64,000 bases of DNA from positions 641,675 through 705,674 of the forward strand of contig CM035352.1 in assembly GCA_020137815.1 (NCBI GenBank), read 5' to 3'. Shown here in pieces: positions 23,259 through 36,780 of the stretch. Position 1 is the first letter of the stretch. The number at the start of each line of letters is the position of its first letter. The stretch comes from Hormiphora californensis (lineage: Eukaryota; Ctenophora; Tentaculata; Cydippida; Pleurobrachiidae). Made by a program: the position numbers and the translations under genes. Below the pieces are notes generated by a model. The model did no database searches. It saw only the letters and a program-made list of their open reading frames with translations, and was not told where the DNA came from.

Positions 23259-23997
23259 ATGCGTCTCTTCCTTGTAGTTGCCCTACTGCTCTCTTCTGTG
23301 CAAGGTATTTCCGCCCTGGAGATAGTGTGGTTGGTACAGTGTGTGATATGTAGAGAGAGAGAGAGAGAGAGAGAGAGATTGGTGTAGACAGAGTCTTAAC
23401 CGATCTAGATGGGTGAGAGAGAACTGTAGGAAGTGAGATAAAGAGAGAGAGAGGCGGGAAGGAGATGGAGAGCAAAAGAGGACGTATAAGCCCAATACGC
23501 GTACAAAGAGAAACACGGATCAGTTCTATAGTACAATCGGATGGGTATTGGTATACCACTGTTGTACACGTCTGCCACATGGAGTAGGCAGCTTCTGCTA
23601 AAGTTGAGACTGGGGCCCCTTTGTTTTCCCCATTCCCCCCTTTGTTTGGCTATTGTTCCTCGCTCCCTCCCGCTATTTTTCCAAGCACATCCAAATGTTC
23701 TACTTCCTCTCTGTCTATCCTCTCCCCTACCTCCAACTCAGAAGAACCATGGAAGAAGAGTGTACACTTTGTTTGTTTAGGCCCATTACCACCCCTTCTC
23801 GAAAGTAGAGAGTGGGAGAGAAAGTGAGGGAGAGAGAGCGAGAAAGAGAGAGAGAGTGTGTACTGTGTGACAAAGAGAGCTAGATTAATTCCCCCTTTCC
23901 CCGCCCACACGGCCTTCTGACTAGCTGCTGTGGAGTGTGGCTTGTGTACACAATGCCGAACAGTTTATGGAGCGATGGAAGAGAGAAAGTGAATAAT

Positions 23998-24046
<49 letters not shown>

Positions 24047-27000
24047 ACAACGTGAGAGAGAGAGAGAAAGAGAGAAAACAATGAGAGAGAGCTGGTGATC
24101 ATGGTTAAAATAAACAAACACCCCAGGAACAGCATCGCCCAATGAAATACCCCCACTCGATCGGGCTGCAGTGCAGCAGCCTGACGCACACAGTAAGATA
24201 GCATGCCATAAAACCAATCAATATATCCCTCTCTCTTCTCTGTACATTGCAATACATCTGCAGCAGAATGGAATAGAGAGAGAGGGAGGGACAGAGAGAG
24301 AGCTTTGCAAGCAGCACAAAGAACGATAATCGGTTGCGCCCTAAATGTCTCTCCCCACTCTCTTTATATCTTCGTGTCTCGGCCAATCAGGCAATAAATG
24401 GAAATGTGCATCTTTCAAATGATAAATATCGGGAGGGGCTTTGATTGCTCACCTCATATTCACAAGAATATGATCACTACTATTTACATGTTTTGATTCG
24501 CCCCTCTCTTATTGATCCAGTGCACAGGATACGTCCCCCCATTACGCAGCCACCTGACGTCACCCATTTCCCAGTGTTTGTGATGGCGCGCGCACATCTC
24601 CCACTATGTAGAAAGCTCCTGTTGCCAGCATTTACAAGGCGCGCGGGGGTAGGTAAACAAGCCACGAAATGGGGTTCAAATTTCACCCCCTGGACTCGCA
24701 CTATCACACTGAATGTCATTATCAGCCACACATGACAGAGAACAACTAGAAATATATCAGCGGACAGCGTAATAACATTAGTTGTGTTTCAGGTGCAGCA
24801 TGGCCTACCGTAACGATCAGTTCTCCAACTAGTGGGGTATTACTTATTGGAGAGGGGAGGTCAGAAAGTATAACATTTGAGGTTCAAGGTGAACCATTCC
24901 CAAGGATAAGGAAATGGTATAAGAATGGAGTGGAGATATCATCCGCTAACAATATTGTGTAAGTAGTGAATATCAAACTGAACATCACCGCTATTTATTC
25001 TGTGGCACTAATCATTCTCTCTCTCTATAGAATTGATGAGTCGGGTGGAAACCTCCAAAAGTTAAAGTTCAACTCGATAACCCGGGGCAATGAGGGTACA
25101 TACTATCTAGTCGTGTCAAATGATGTCACACTTGACTCAACCAAGAGTCCAGAAGTAATCGTTAAAGTGTCATGTAAGTACAACACAATACATTGTCGTG
25201 ATAATGATATAATGGGTTGAATGTCTTGATAATGATATAATGGGTTGAATGTCTGATAATGAATCTAATTTCAATCCCTTCTCAGATCTTGATGATACCT
25301 GGGACTCCTCTGCACAGATTGTAACAGCTACCGTCGGTGGATTTGCTGTCCTGGAATGTAGACCTCCCGCACACTTTGGATCTTACATCAAATTCTCGTA
25401 TGTCAATGTTTCTTTGTTCGACCACTCAAATAAGAAGTAGAGACTACTTAGTACTTAGAGAGAGGCCCTTGCCTTTTATTTGAGTAGTTACCATGAGCGT
25501 GAACCCCTTCTGACTTCTCACCCTCGACCCTCTCATTACAATACCCCCCCCCCCCCTCTCAGGTGGAAGAAGAACAACGTTGCGATTGAGGAAAGTGAGA
25601 GGTCCTATATCTCCGAGTATGGTAACCTTGTGTTACTTCAAGTTGCCACTGATGACTACAGTCCTAATTACCGGTGTACCATTACCATTGACACACTTAG
25701 TCAAGGAGACCAAACCAAAGAAGGTACTGAGATTAGTTTCTTTATTTTCTCTTTCACAATTTATGTCATCTATGTATTTCAACATGTATGTAATGAAACA
25801 AATTGTTCCAAACAATCCCAATTTATACACTTGAAATCTAGTGATCCCTGCTCTGCAGTAGTCCTAACAATCACCCCCCTTCTACAGGAGGCCCTGTCAC
25901 CCTAAACGTACAACAAGAAACTGTGACCTACAAAGTGCCCGAGATAGCGCTCCGCCCTGTTGCACTCACAATCGATGCCCAGATCAAAGAGACATTTCTA
26001 GTGGAGTGTGTTGCTAATGGTTACCCAAATCTCCCCACCATCCGATGGTATAAGGACGGGTCAGCCATTACTAGCAGTGGACCTATCTACGATATACAGA
26101 CGAGGAATTACATCCGAATTACTAGTAGGTGTAGGGGGTACATACAGCTTGTGGGGAAACAGGGTCAACTAAGGCAAGTGGTATTAGTAGTGTGGGTAGT
26201 ATAATATCTTGAGCGTATCTGTTTGAGTGGTTGTGTGGGTGGGAATGAAATCACGTCATCATGACAACTCTACCATATTGTCCCGCTCAGTCCCCTAACA
26301 TCCCATAATATCCGCCCAATCCCCCTAACATCTTATCCCGCTCAGTCCCCTAACATCTTATCCCGCTCAGTCCCCCGGAGTGGAGGTAACGTTGGTGGTT
26401 TGTACCGGTGTGATGCTACCGACAACAAGGGACAATCAACCTACGCAACTGCCCAAATTGATATCTACACGAAGCCTGTCATTACAACTGGTCTGCCAAC
26501 CTCAGAAGTCAAGAAATCATCAGGATCAGAGCTGTCCCTGGCATGTGCAGCTACATCCAGTCCCAGTTCCTCCTTCAAATGGTACAAATCACTTTGATAT
26601 CCCTGATAATTCTACCCCCTGATAATATTAGACACATGTCACCACTCGCTAGATCACAGTTTAGGGCTGAATAAGAAACTAACAATGTTTCAGGTATAAG
26701 AACGCTGTTCAACTAAAGAATGGGATTAACACAAAAGTTGACAATGGAATTCTACTCGTTTCTAATTTAAACACCCTCAATCGTGGTGTATACCAGTGTG
26801 AAGCATACAACGATGTCGGTAGGAAGATATAACAAGTTCTAATTTCATAACAAGTTCTACTTGTGACAACTTATATTTGTGAAAAGTTCTACTTGTAACT
26901 AGTACCATGTACCTTGTCAATGTAGCACAATTCTTCTTGTATTGTTACTTGTTAGTTAGCTCCACTAATTGTTCTTACTTCCCTAAACAGGCAGCACAAT

Positions 27001-30000
27001 ATCAACTGGAAAGGTAACGGTGCAAGAGCGGTTAACCTTCGTTATCCGCCCTGAGGATGTAGAGGTATTCCTGGGTACAGCAGCTACATTTAACTGTATG
27101 GGGAAGGGTAACCCTGGTCCCACATCCCTCCAATGGCAGTTTAACGGTGCCGACCCTCCCTCTACGGTAAGAGATATATCATCGGAGTTGTTTTAGTTTT
27201 TCTGCGTGGCATTGAAGCAACGAGGTTTCTTGTTTTCGATGGTATACAGAGTGGCCTATTTAACTCATCCCTATTATAGCACGAGTACACGAACAAGATC
27301 GAGAACCAGGCGACCTACAAGATACCTAAAGTGACCAGTAGCGATGCGGGCAAGATCAGTTGTGTCATTTCATCCCCGGAGAATCTCTACCCCACTGATG
27401 TTGCTACCGCCATTTTAACCAGTAGGTTTTACCACCAACACACTCAGAACAACCCATTTAGTTTAGCACTCTGTGCGACTATTTGGTACCCTACAACATA
27501 CACACCCTCTCCCACAGTCCGTCAGGGACCCCAGGTTATTGCTCACGTGAAAGAGATAACGGTAACAGAGGGTTCCAGTGCTGATCTTGTGTGTAAAGTG
27601 GAGAATGCTAACAATGTTGACTGGAAATGGCTGTTCAAGGGTACACTCGTTACCCAGCCAGATGATCAAAGGTAGGAGTTTAAACTGTACCTGTACCTTG
27701 TATTTACATTTTACACCTATGGGATCTCCTCCCCCCCCCTCCCGGCACTTCCCAGGATGTTTCACTCACTAACATCCCCCCTCCCCCAGGATCACTATAA
27801 GTCCAGGACTACTACAAATACGAAGCATGACAGCCGCGGACCAAGGTGTTTACACCTGTCAGGCGGATGAGAATGGTCTGTCTAACCATGATACCATTAC
27901 CATCACGGTGGAGACTTATCCCAAAGTGGTGACGGACGAAACTAAACGTATTGGAGAGGGTCTTACTGCTGAGTGAGTCAAAATCAGGAACCAATCAGAA
28001 CTCGTTATTTAGGTCACGTGACTGGTTATCAGCCAATCAGGGACCAGTATTTCGGTCCGAAACTAAACGTATTGGAGAGGGTCTTACTGCTGAGTAAGTC
28101 TAAATAGGGTAACGAAGTAACCCCTCCCTTGTCAGCGTGCGAAGGTCGCGACTCTTTAGAGGGGTTGATTTCGTAACCAATGTCAAAGTAGGATTGAGTT
28201 GTCTGGATCAGACAAAGAAGGATTGAGGTTGTCTGGATCAGACAAAGTAGGATTGAGTTGTCAGACAAAGTCATCATATTTTCACCTTTATAACCCAGGT
28301 TTATCTAGATGACCAAGTGAGTGTGTGTGTGTGATTCCAGTGAGATTGAAACGGCAGAGTGTGTGATTCTTTTCCCTCCCTGTGTGATTTAGGGAACAGT
28401 TTTGGGGGCCAGGGAAAGTGGATGCAAGGGTGTTTTATTGGATTTCTCCTTTGAAATGCTGTGATTGAGCATTGCAAACAGCTATTTCGATTACTCTTGA
28501 AGCCCCACATCACTTCTTTGCTTCAAACAGATAACGATTAAAATACCCCCTAACCCCTCCCTTTTTCCACCAGGTTAACCTGTACGGTGACCAGTAACCC
28601 CACTTCAACCATTACTTGGAAGAGGGAAGGTCAAACGATCCAGGAGACAGATGTATACAAGATCGATAACTCTGTTGCAGGATCCTCAACTCTCTCTGTT
28701 GTGGGTGTCTCAAAGGTATGGCAGCTGATGATGAAACGTTGATTTCAGAGAGAGTGGATTTTCATACACAGTAACAGTAGAATTACGGTGTTTATAATCA
28801 TCCCATTACTAATTAGTTTACCAATTATCCCACTAGTTAGTAATAACCCTGACCATCCATAGACAACCCATGTGGGGAAATACATGTGCTCAGCAACCAA
28901 TAAAGTTGGAACTGGTACCTCAGAAGTAGACTTGGTGGTTGTGGCACAGTGCGAGGTAACAAACAAACAAACAAACAAACAAACAAACAAACAAACAAAC
29001 AAACAAACAAACAAACAAACAAACAAACAAACAGACAAACAAACAAAGAAACAAACAAAGAAACAAACAGACAAACAAACAAACAGACAAACAAACAAAC
29101 AAACAAACAAACAAACAGACAAACAAACAAACAAACAAACAAACAGACAAACAAATAAATAAACAAACAAACAAACAAACAAACAAATAAACAAACAAAC
29201 AAACAAACAAACAAACAAATAAATAAACAACAAACAAACAAACAAACAAACAAACAAACGAACAAACAAACAAATAAATGAATAAAAAAAACAAAGAAAC
29301 AAAGAAACAAACAGACAAACAAATAAATAAATAAACAAAAACAAACAAACAAACAAACAAACAAACCACTACTCCCAGGTAATGGATACTCCTAAAGATG
29401 CTGTGCTGGACTACGAAGGAGAGACCTTGTTGACGTGTAGTGTCAATCAGTGTTCCCAAACACCCATCTGGACGTGGAAGAAGGATGGTACTGTCATTGA
29501 GTTTGATAACTTTAGATACATCAACATGGGACAAGGAACTATCAAGGTTGGTCTCTGCCGAATCAATATAAGTTAACCAATCGGCTGATTAATTCTCTGA
29601 TTTGGAGTGAAGTGAGATACACGCTATCGGGGTCGCATACACTATTACACCAAATTGACCCCTTCTTTGCCAGGTAAAACGTGCTATGCCTACTATGGCG
29701 GGAGTGTATACCTGTGAAGTGACTGGAACCACTATTGACATTCAGACATACTCTGCCACCATTAAAATAGAGGTAAAATAAAGAATATACACATCATGAG
29801 ATGCCCAATCTGTGAACAGTACGGGCAGATCTTAATTGGTGTATCCCCCCCCCCCTGTGCACTGAACCTGAAGTGTACAACAATCAATATCCCAACTGCA
29901 CTGTAAGAACAGACGTACCAATCCAACCATCTCTCTCACACACAGGTTAAAGCAAAGATCACCAAATTCGGCTCGTACCCGGAGTATTCTGGCAACCGAG

Positions 30001-33000
30001 TTCTATATAAGGAGGGTGACTCGGTGGAGATGACTTGCGAGGCACGTGGTGACTACTCCATGGCACCGCTTAATATCAACTGGTGAGTCACTGGACCCAA
30101 TGTTACAGTCACCTGGATTAAGTGAACTGTGGATGATATATCATGTCCACCTTCTAACTATACAGAATTATTGACCCCCCGCCTCTCCAGGTACAAATCA
30201 GGTGTTCTCCAGTACGCTAGGGAATCTTCAACCTCCGACACCAAAGAGAAAATAATGTACATGACTGCAGTACTAGGAATAGCCGCTGCTCGTGCAGCAG
30301 ATGCTGGGCACTACCAGTGTACTGTGCAGAACAACTATAACGAGGATAAACGGGATACTTCCCTCATGCTAATGAGTACGTGTCCAGAACAATTCAGGAA
30401 ATTGTGTGACTCAAAGTTATCCTTTGAGGAAGATTTTCACAGATTTAAATGTAACTACCCAGAGAGTCACTTTCTTTATTTCCCACAGCACAACCAGACC
30501 GACCAGGGCAACCCTACGACACGTGGATAGGGGCGGGTGCAATGGAGTTGTCATGGGGCGAGCCTGCTAACACGGGGAACACTAACCTGACTAGCTATGA
30601 GATCCATATAGAGAGTAATGGGAACAGTGTCTTCAGACCCTTCATGCAGGGGCTTAGTCCTAACCAGGTCACTCAAGTGATGTACTTCCTTAGTGAGAAT
30701 CAGGAGTACAAGTAAGTACCCACAGGACAAACGTCCCTTACACCCCCCCCCTGAACACAATCAGTTTTTGCTTGACAAAGGGCACTCATTTTCTAATTCC
30801 TTTCCCAGATTTAAAGTCATTGCTGCCAACGTTGTTGGTAAAAGTGAGGCGTCCGATGCCAGCAGTGAGATTCAAACCTTCCGGAATCAGGACAGCCCCA
30901 CTTTGAACCTGGTCACTGAGTTCTCTCTTACCACTCTGAACTCTGACTCTATCCGGGTTACTTGGTCGGTAAGTCAGGGTGGACAGCCAGTAACTAATTG
31001 TGGTAACTAATGGGAAGATATCAACTGCAGTGAACTAATCCGGGTTAGATCTACCATCCCCCATTTTACCAGGAGCCCAACCAAAGGACCAACTCACTCC
31101 AAGGATTTGTAATTGTCTACCGTAACGAAGATAAGCTGGAGGCGCCCCTATTCAACAACACTTTCAAATATGACTATACAGCCAGAACAGTAGTTCTAAC
31201 GGGGCTTAGTGCTGGATCTAAATACAGTGTCCAGATCCAGTCGAACACCCAGACAACTACCAACTTGTTGGTCTCTAGTGTCAAGTGGGCTAACACCCTC
31301 AATCAACGTATGTTTATATTTGCAGTTTCAAACGTGGTCCCTAACCTACTTGCATTGTTTCCACATACTGCCGTGTGTAATGGCCCCCAACAACCCATCT
31401 CCCTCCATCAGGTCCAAGTGAACCCCTGGGGTGTGAAGCTGACCGAGAATCCTCATCCTCAATTGTGGTAGCATGGCAGACCCCCCTGGACTCTCATGGC
31501 ATGATCCTCAGTTACAACCTCTACTACAGGCCACGGGGTGATGACGGTGATTTCAAGGTTCTTAACGACCTTGATGCACAGCAAACCACGGTTAGTTGAA
31601 GGGTTGTCATGTTAGTAGAAGGGTTGTCATGTTAGTAGAAGGGTTGTCATGTTAGTAGAAGGGTTGTCATGTTAGTAGAAGGGTTGTCATGTTAGTAGAA
31701 GGGTTGTCATGTTAGAAGAAGGGTTGTCATGTTAGTAGAAGGGTTGTCATGTCAGTAGAAGGGTTGTCATGTTAGTAGAAGGGTTGTCATGTTAGTAGAA
31801 GGGTTGTCAATTGTCATGTTAGTAAAAGGGTTGTCATGTTAGTAAAAGGGTTGTCATGTTAGTAGAAGGGTTGTCATGTTAGTAGAAGGGTTGTCATTTA
31901 GTAGAAGGGTTGTCATTTAGTAGAAGGGTTGTCATTTAGTAGAAGGGCTTTTCAGACACTGTTTTGTGATGAAAAGTGGTTCAGTAGATGTGTTAGAGAT
32001 AAGCTGCTTGGGAGAAGTCTTCTTTCAGTATATTTTCATAATAATCAAACTCACTCTCCCCTCCCTCCCAGTATGCCCTAACCCTGATTGACTCCAACTC
32101 TGACTATGAAGTTGAGGTTGCTGCCTCTAACTCAGCCGGGGAGGGAACAAGAGCTGGCTGCGTGGCCATCGGAAAAACAAGTTAGTTTCAATTGGAGTTG
32201 TAAACCAATATATAGTTTTAGACAGTGGCCATATTACTGAAGTTACCAATAATAATCACGCTCTTCAACATACAAGTTATACCAGTTTGCCAATTTAACC
32301 CCCCCTCTCTCTCTCTCCCTAGTCAACAAGGCTATCTTTGAGGAATGGTGGTTCTATCTGATATTGGCTCTAGTTATCCTCATTCTAGTGGCCGCTATAA
32401 TACTCTGTGCTCTACTAATTTACAAGAGAAGATCGAAGGATCCAAGGATTATCAAGATGCCACCGCCTGTACAAAAGAGTAAGTACAGCTCTTCTTCTTC
32501 TTCTTAGCAGATGTGATATCTTTATTACAAACAAACCGATATCTGAGCTATGAATCTTTCTAATAAAGAATAATAAGCATGACTGGTGCGATCCTTTGTA
32601 TCTCTCTATCTTGTAACAACAATGCGACATGATCTATCTAATCTGTTATTTCTAATGAATACACCCGCCATCTGATTACTGATTTTTGATCCCCCGCATC
32701 CCCCGATTTTTAACAGAATCACGGTGGGTTCGATTTAAGGGTCTTTTCGGCAGTAAAAACAACTATGCACCCGTTCGAAATGGCAACCAAGGTGATTAAT
32801 AATTATCGTGCATAGATTGCAATGTTAGCTTCATTTAGTCCAATATGTATGTGGCATAGAGAGTCCATGAAATTATTGTATACTCATGCAATTAGTAGAA
32901 CACATTGTGGAACGTATTTTTAATTCGTTTCACATCTTTTCATGTTCTTACACTGTCTTGCTGCTGGGTACCAATTGAACCAAACCTACATGTAGGACTC

Positions 33001-35040
33001 TTCTTGCTGCGCTGCTGATACCCACCCCTTTCCTAAAATCTATAGCTGATACTCTTTGCTGACACACAGACACGCTGACAAACTAGTAGGAGCGTTTAGA
33101 TCAGTTCCCGCCAAAAGTCGCGTGCCACCCTTTTTGCGCATTGTCATAGCTCCTTCATTTCAACTCCAATCAAAAAACGACCTTCAATTTTCGAAAGATC
33201 TCGTCGAGATCTACAAAAAACTTGAGGGTCATTTTGTGATTTGATACAAAGCAAAGGAGTGACAGTAACACCTAAATTTCGGGTGGCGTGCGACTTTTGC
33301 ACGTGCACACTCTAAGCGCTCCTACTAAACTGAACTCGGACAAGCTGACCAAATTTCAATCTTTATCCGCCATTTTGACAATGTTTTCTCAGATAACTTT
33401 GCGGGTCCTAACGCACACATTATGAGCCCCAACATGGCTCGTCCGCCAACCTACCCTACTAATACTTTCCATGGAGGTAACTATTACTGGCATTTCTAAC
33501 AGACTCTTTCAATGTACGAGTTGATTGTTTCACTATTTTCCAAATACCCCCCGCCCCCCTCCAGGTGCTGCCCCATATTCTCCTCCCAGTAATCCCAACT
33601 CATGGGGCGGAGCTGCTGGTTTCATGACTCAACCTAAGGTAGAGAAATAGAGAGAGAGAGAGAGATAGGGTGTGAGATTAAATAGAGATATTGTTCACTA
33701 GTTTCTGATTTAGGTACTTATTTCATCTAATCACCCCCCCCCCCCCCCATTCTATAGAGTCCAGACTTTGGAACAGCGCCCCGTAACGACTGGGTACAAC
33801 TACAACAAATTCAACACATTCGATAGCCGTGCGTCCTATAACGACCCTCCTAAATCGCCCTACGACGCGGGACGATTTGACCGGCCAAGTTATGAGGCAC
33901 CCAAATATGAACCTCCCAAGTCACCCTATGATGCAGGACGGTTTGAGAACCCCAAGTCCCCTGGAAGTAACTATGGGGGCCGGTATGGTGGGGCTGACCC
34001 ATATGATAACAATACTGTCGATTCTAGATATAACCGTAAGTTAGCTAAGTTGTGTGATGTCACTTGTTTCTCTGTACTTTTATAAGTTCACCCCTGATAC
34101 CCCTCACTAACCTATCTAATCCCCTGATACCCCTCACTAACCTAACTACTCCCCTGTTACCCCTCACTAACCTATCTACTCCCCTGTTACCCCTCACTAA
34201 CCTAACTACTCCCCTGATACCCCTCACTAACCTATCTAATCCCCTGATACCCCTCACTAACCTATCTACTCCCCTGATACCCCTCACTAACCTATCTAAT
34301 CCCATGTTACCCCTCACTAACCTATCTACTCCCCTGATACCCCTCACTACCCTATCTACTCCCCTGATACCCCTCACTAACCTATCTACTCCCCTGATAC
34401 CCCTCACTAACCTAACTACTCCCCTGATACCCCTCACTAACCTATCTACTCCCCTGATACCCCTCACTATCCTATCTACACCCCTGATACCCCTCACTAA
34501 CCTATCTACTCCCCTGATACCCCTCACTAACCTATCTACTCCCCTGATACCCCTCACTAACCTATCTACTCCCCTGATACCCCTCACTAACCTAACTACT
34601 CCCCTGATACCCCTCACTAACCTATCTACTCCCCTGTTAACCCTCACTAACCTAACTACTCCCCTGATACCCCTCACTAACCTAACTACTCCCCTGATAC
34701 CCCTCACTAACCTATCTACTCCCCTGATACCCCTCACTAACCTATCTACTCCCCTGATACCCCTCACTAACCTATCTACTCCCCTGATACCCCTCACTAA
34801 CCTATCTACTCCCCTGATACCCCTCACTAACCTATCTACTCCCCTGATACCCCTCACTAACCTATCTACTCCCCTGATACCCCTCACTAACCTATCTAAT
34901 CCCCTGTTACCCCTCACTAACCCATCTACTCCCCTGTTACCCCTCACTAACCTATCTACTCCCCTGATACAGGAGATCCCTACGGAGCGCCATCCTTTAA
35001 CGGAGGGGGAGGTGGCGGATTCAAATCATCTAAATTATAA
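23259..35040 (+). CDS. Ig/FN3 transmembrane adhesion receptor (Dscam/Robo-like architecture)
   Basis: Twenty-nine exons join in phase to about 1,439 aa. Exon 1 (23259-23304) encodes the signal peptide MRLFLVVALLLSSVQ. Exons 24793-30375 encode nine Ig domains. Eight carry the Cys pair and core Trp (e.g. LVECVANG...IRWYKDG...LYRCDATD); the first lacks both cysteines. Exons 30489-32180 encode three FN3 domains (MELSWGEP, IRVTWSEP, IVVAWQTP). Exon 32323-32478 encodes the TM helix (WWFYLILALVILILVAAIIL) and KRRSK stop-transfer. Five further exons (32717-35040) give a Pro/Tyr-rich tail with the repeat PPKSPYDAGRF and end FKSSKL. Exon 33758-34035 has one surplus base near 33,791: its length and entry and exit phases agree only if that base is removed. 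Cell-surface adhesion or guidance is inferred from architecture; I cannot assign an orthologue. Confidence 0.9.
24008..24098. repeat. (GA)n microsatellite in receptor intron 1
   Basis: GA-rich tracts near 23,353-23,380 and 24,000-24,098 lie in the 1.49 kb first intron of the receptor, which shows no other feature. Confidence 0.85.
28107..28178. repeat. 72-bp fold-back in receptor intron
   Basis: The ends GGGTAACGAAGTAACCCCT and AGGGGTTGATTTCGTAACC are inverted repeats with a few mismatches. The left end resembles GTAACGAGGTAATCCCTCCC at 7949 in the unrecognised four-exon gene. Confidence 0.6.
28958..29367. repeat. (AAAC)n microsatellite in receptor intron
   Basis: About 410 bp of AAAC tetramers with AGAC, AAAG and AAAT variants fill the intron 28956-29378. 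Both strands are accidentally open for long stretches (KQTN and CLFV repeats); these are not genes. Confidence 0.95.
31597..31946. repeat. 20-bp minisatellite in receptor intron
   Basis: About 17 copies of GTTAGTAGAAGGGTTGTCAT, with the last copies shortened by two bases. They lie in the intron 31591-32071 between the two FN3-3 exons. Confidence 0.95.
34082..34972. repeat. 30-bp minisatellite in last receptor intron
   Basis: About 29 copies of a 30 bp unit that starts CCCTCACTAACCTATCTACT and ends CCCCTGATAC. It fills the final intron up to the acceptor. Because the unit is a multiple of three, one frame on each strand stays open (decapeptide PLIPLTNLST on plus). It is treated as intronic because donor AACC|GTAAGT and acceptor GATACAG join in phase around it. 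Confidence 0.9.
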
Positions 35041-35599
35041 TAGGAATAATTGTTATCGCTCTATAACAGACATTTTTATACATCGCCCCCCATGACTGTG
35101 AAATGTAGCCAAGGAGTGATTTGGACAACAACAAGTTTTCAACACAGATATTCGGTGATCTGTTTGAAGGAAGTGACACGTTTGTTTTGAACATGATAAA
35201 CTGATAGATGATGAGATGATATTATTATCGAGAAAGATGAGACAGACACACTTTGTATTATTATATTCATTTTTCGTGTTGTATTTGTTATTGAATTTCT
35301 ATGATACCTAGCAGGAAGGATTTTCGTTGAAAGAGAGTGAGAGAGTGAGAGAAAATGAAAGAGTGAGAGAGATGGAGATAGAGGGAGAGTGAGAGAGAAG
35401 GTTTGGGATAGAAAGAGAGAGAGAACGGGGATTAATTAGTGAGTGCCAGTATAACAGCTGTACTCATTTTTGACAGTTTATTCATTTTAGCGTTTCAAAG
35501 ATTTAGGACCAGTGAAAATGTGATAGACGGTATTATATTAGCCCCAGTCTTCAATGTACTGTTATCAGTGTTTGTGTGTTTTTGTTTGGATAGATGAGC

Positions 35600-35621
35600 T
35601 GTCAGGCCAGTGGTCTGACAG
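35600..35621. repeat. Diverged relative of the 22-bp element
   Basis: TGTCAGGCCAGTGGTCTGAC followed by AG lies in the receptor 3' region. It resembles the reverse complement of the 12075/12765 block. No flanking direct repeat is visible. Confidence 0.4.
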
Positions 35622-35742
35622 AGTGAATGAGTTGTTAGAGTGAAAGTTAAACTGACAAAGTGCACTGTGCATGAAAACAGTCAATGCACTGAGAGGTGTT
35701 CTAACGATATTACTAGGGTTGAAGTGGGATTATTATATGAAA

Positions 35743-35748
35743 AATAAA
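35743..35748 (+). promoter_or_regulatory. Poly(A) signal, Ig receptor
   Basis: AATAAA lies about 700 bases after the receptor stop at 35040. The intervening 3' UTR has GA-rich tracts near 35,330-35,420. Confidence 0.45.
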
Positions 35749-35759
35749 AGATTCTTTGC

Positions 35760-36710
35760 AGCTTATACATGTCGGACAAACATTTATTTTATATACAACA
35801 CAAGTTACCGCTGTTTTTATTTGACAGTTTTGGAAGTAGATACTGGATACCTATTGACTCAAATGATATCAATGGGGAGATCATCGTCAGAACAACTAGC
35901 CATTCGTTCATCCTTAACGGTACGGGAGGGTCAAGGGACCGGTCCGGACCGTACCTAAATGGCATCCCTGAGGTGCGGCCAGTGCTGCAGTTTGGGGGCC
36001 TGAGTGTCACATGAGTTGTGTGTGATGCGCGTTATCGGAGGTCACGTGAGCGCGCACTAATTTGATACCGACAGATTAACTTTCATAAGGTCTGATTGAT
36101 TTGTCGCCCGATGTCTGGGGTAATCTGCCAGCAAAAGTGTGTCCGATTTGCCAACCGTGGGAAAATGTACACGCCATTCTCGGTTACAAGCAGCATATGG
36201 GGCAAAGTATTAACAGTGACAATGTGTGTCTGTAGATTTAAAAGTTAAAACTTTGTCTAACATAATGTTTGTCTCTAAAAGCAAATTATGTCAGATTATG
36301 TCAACTTATGTATCTGATTAGTGTAGTATTTGTCCGAGTCCTCTTACTCTTTAGCTGATAAATGGGGGTTAGTAACATCATTACCAATACCAATGATCAT
36401 GTTAAAGCTACTCTCTGATATAGGTATGGTCTACCCAGCACATTTAAACTATCCTCCACACTCTTGTTTCTCTTCCTATTTACCTATCCCTTCCTAGATC
36501 TGTCTTTTGTCTGACCGCCTATTACTCTATAGTTGTTTACTCAATCATTGACTGTTTGTACAGGGAAACCAATTCCTGGTTTTCAGCTAGTGTTTGGTTA
36601 ACCCTTTATTACTCACAGCTTACCACAATATATAATTCTCTCTCTTTTTTTCTCTCTCTTCTCTCTCTCTCTCTCTCTCTCCCTCTCTCTCTCTTTTCTG
36701 ACTCTCTCTA

Positions 36711-36780
<70 letters not shown>

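Noticed and set aside
28745-29534. Open frames of CLFV repeats (minus) and KQTN repeats (plus)
   Set aside because: They are translations of the (AAAC)n intronic microsatellite between two phase-matched receptor exons.
34060-35095. Two overlapping long frames, one per strand, of decapeptide repeats
   Set aside because: The 30 bp unit is a multiple of three and lies between a good donor and acceptor that join in phase; treated as intron, with the oddity kept as a finding.
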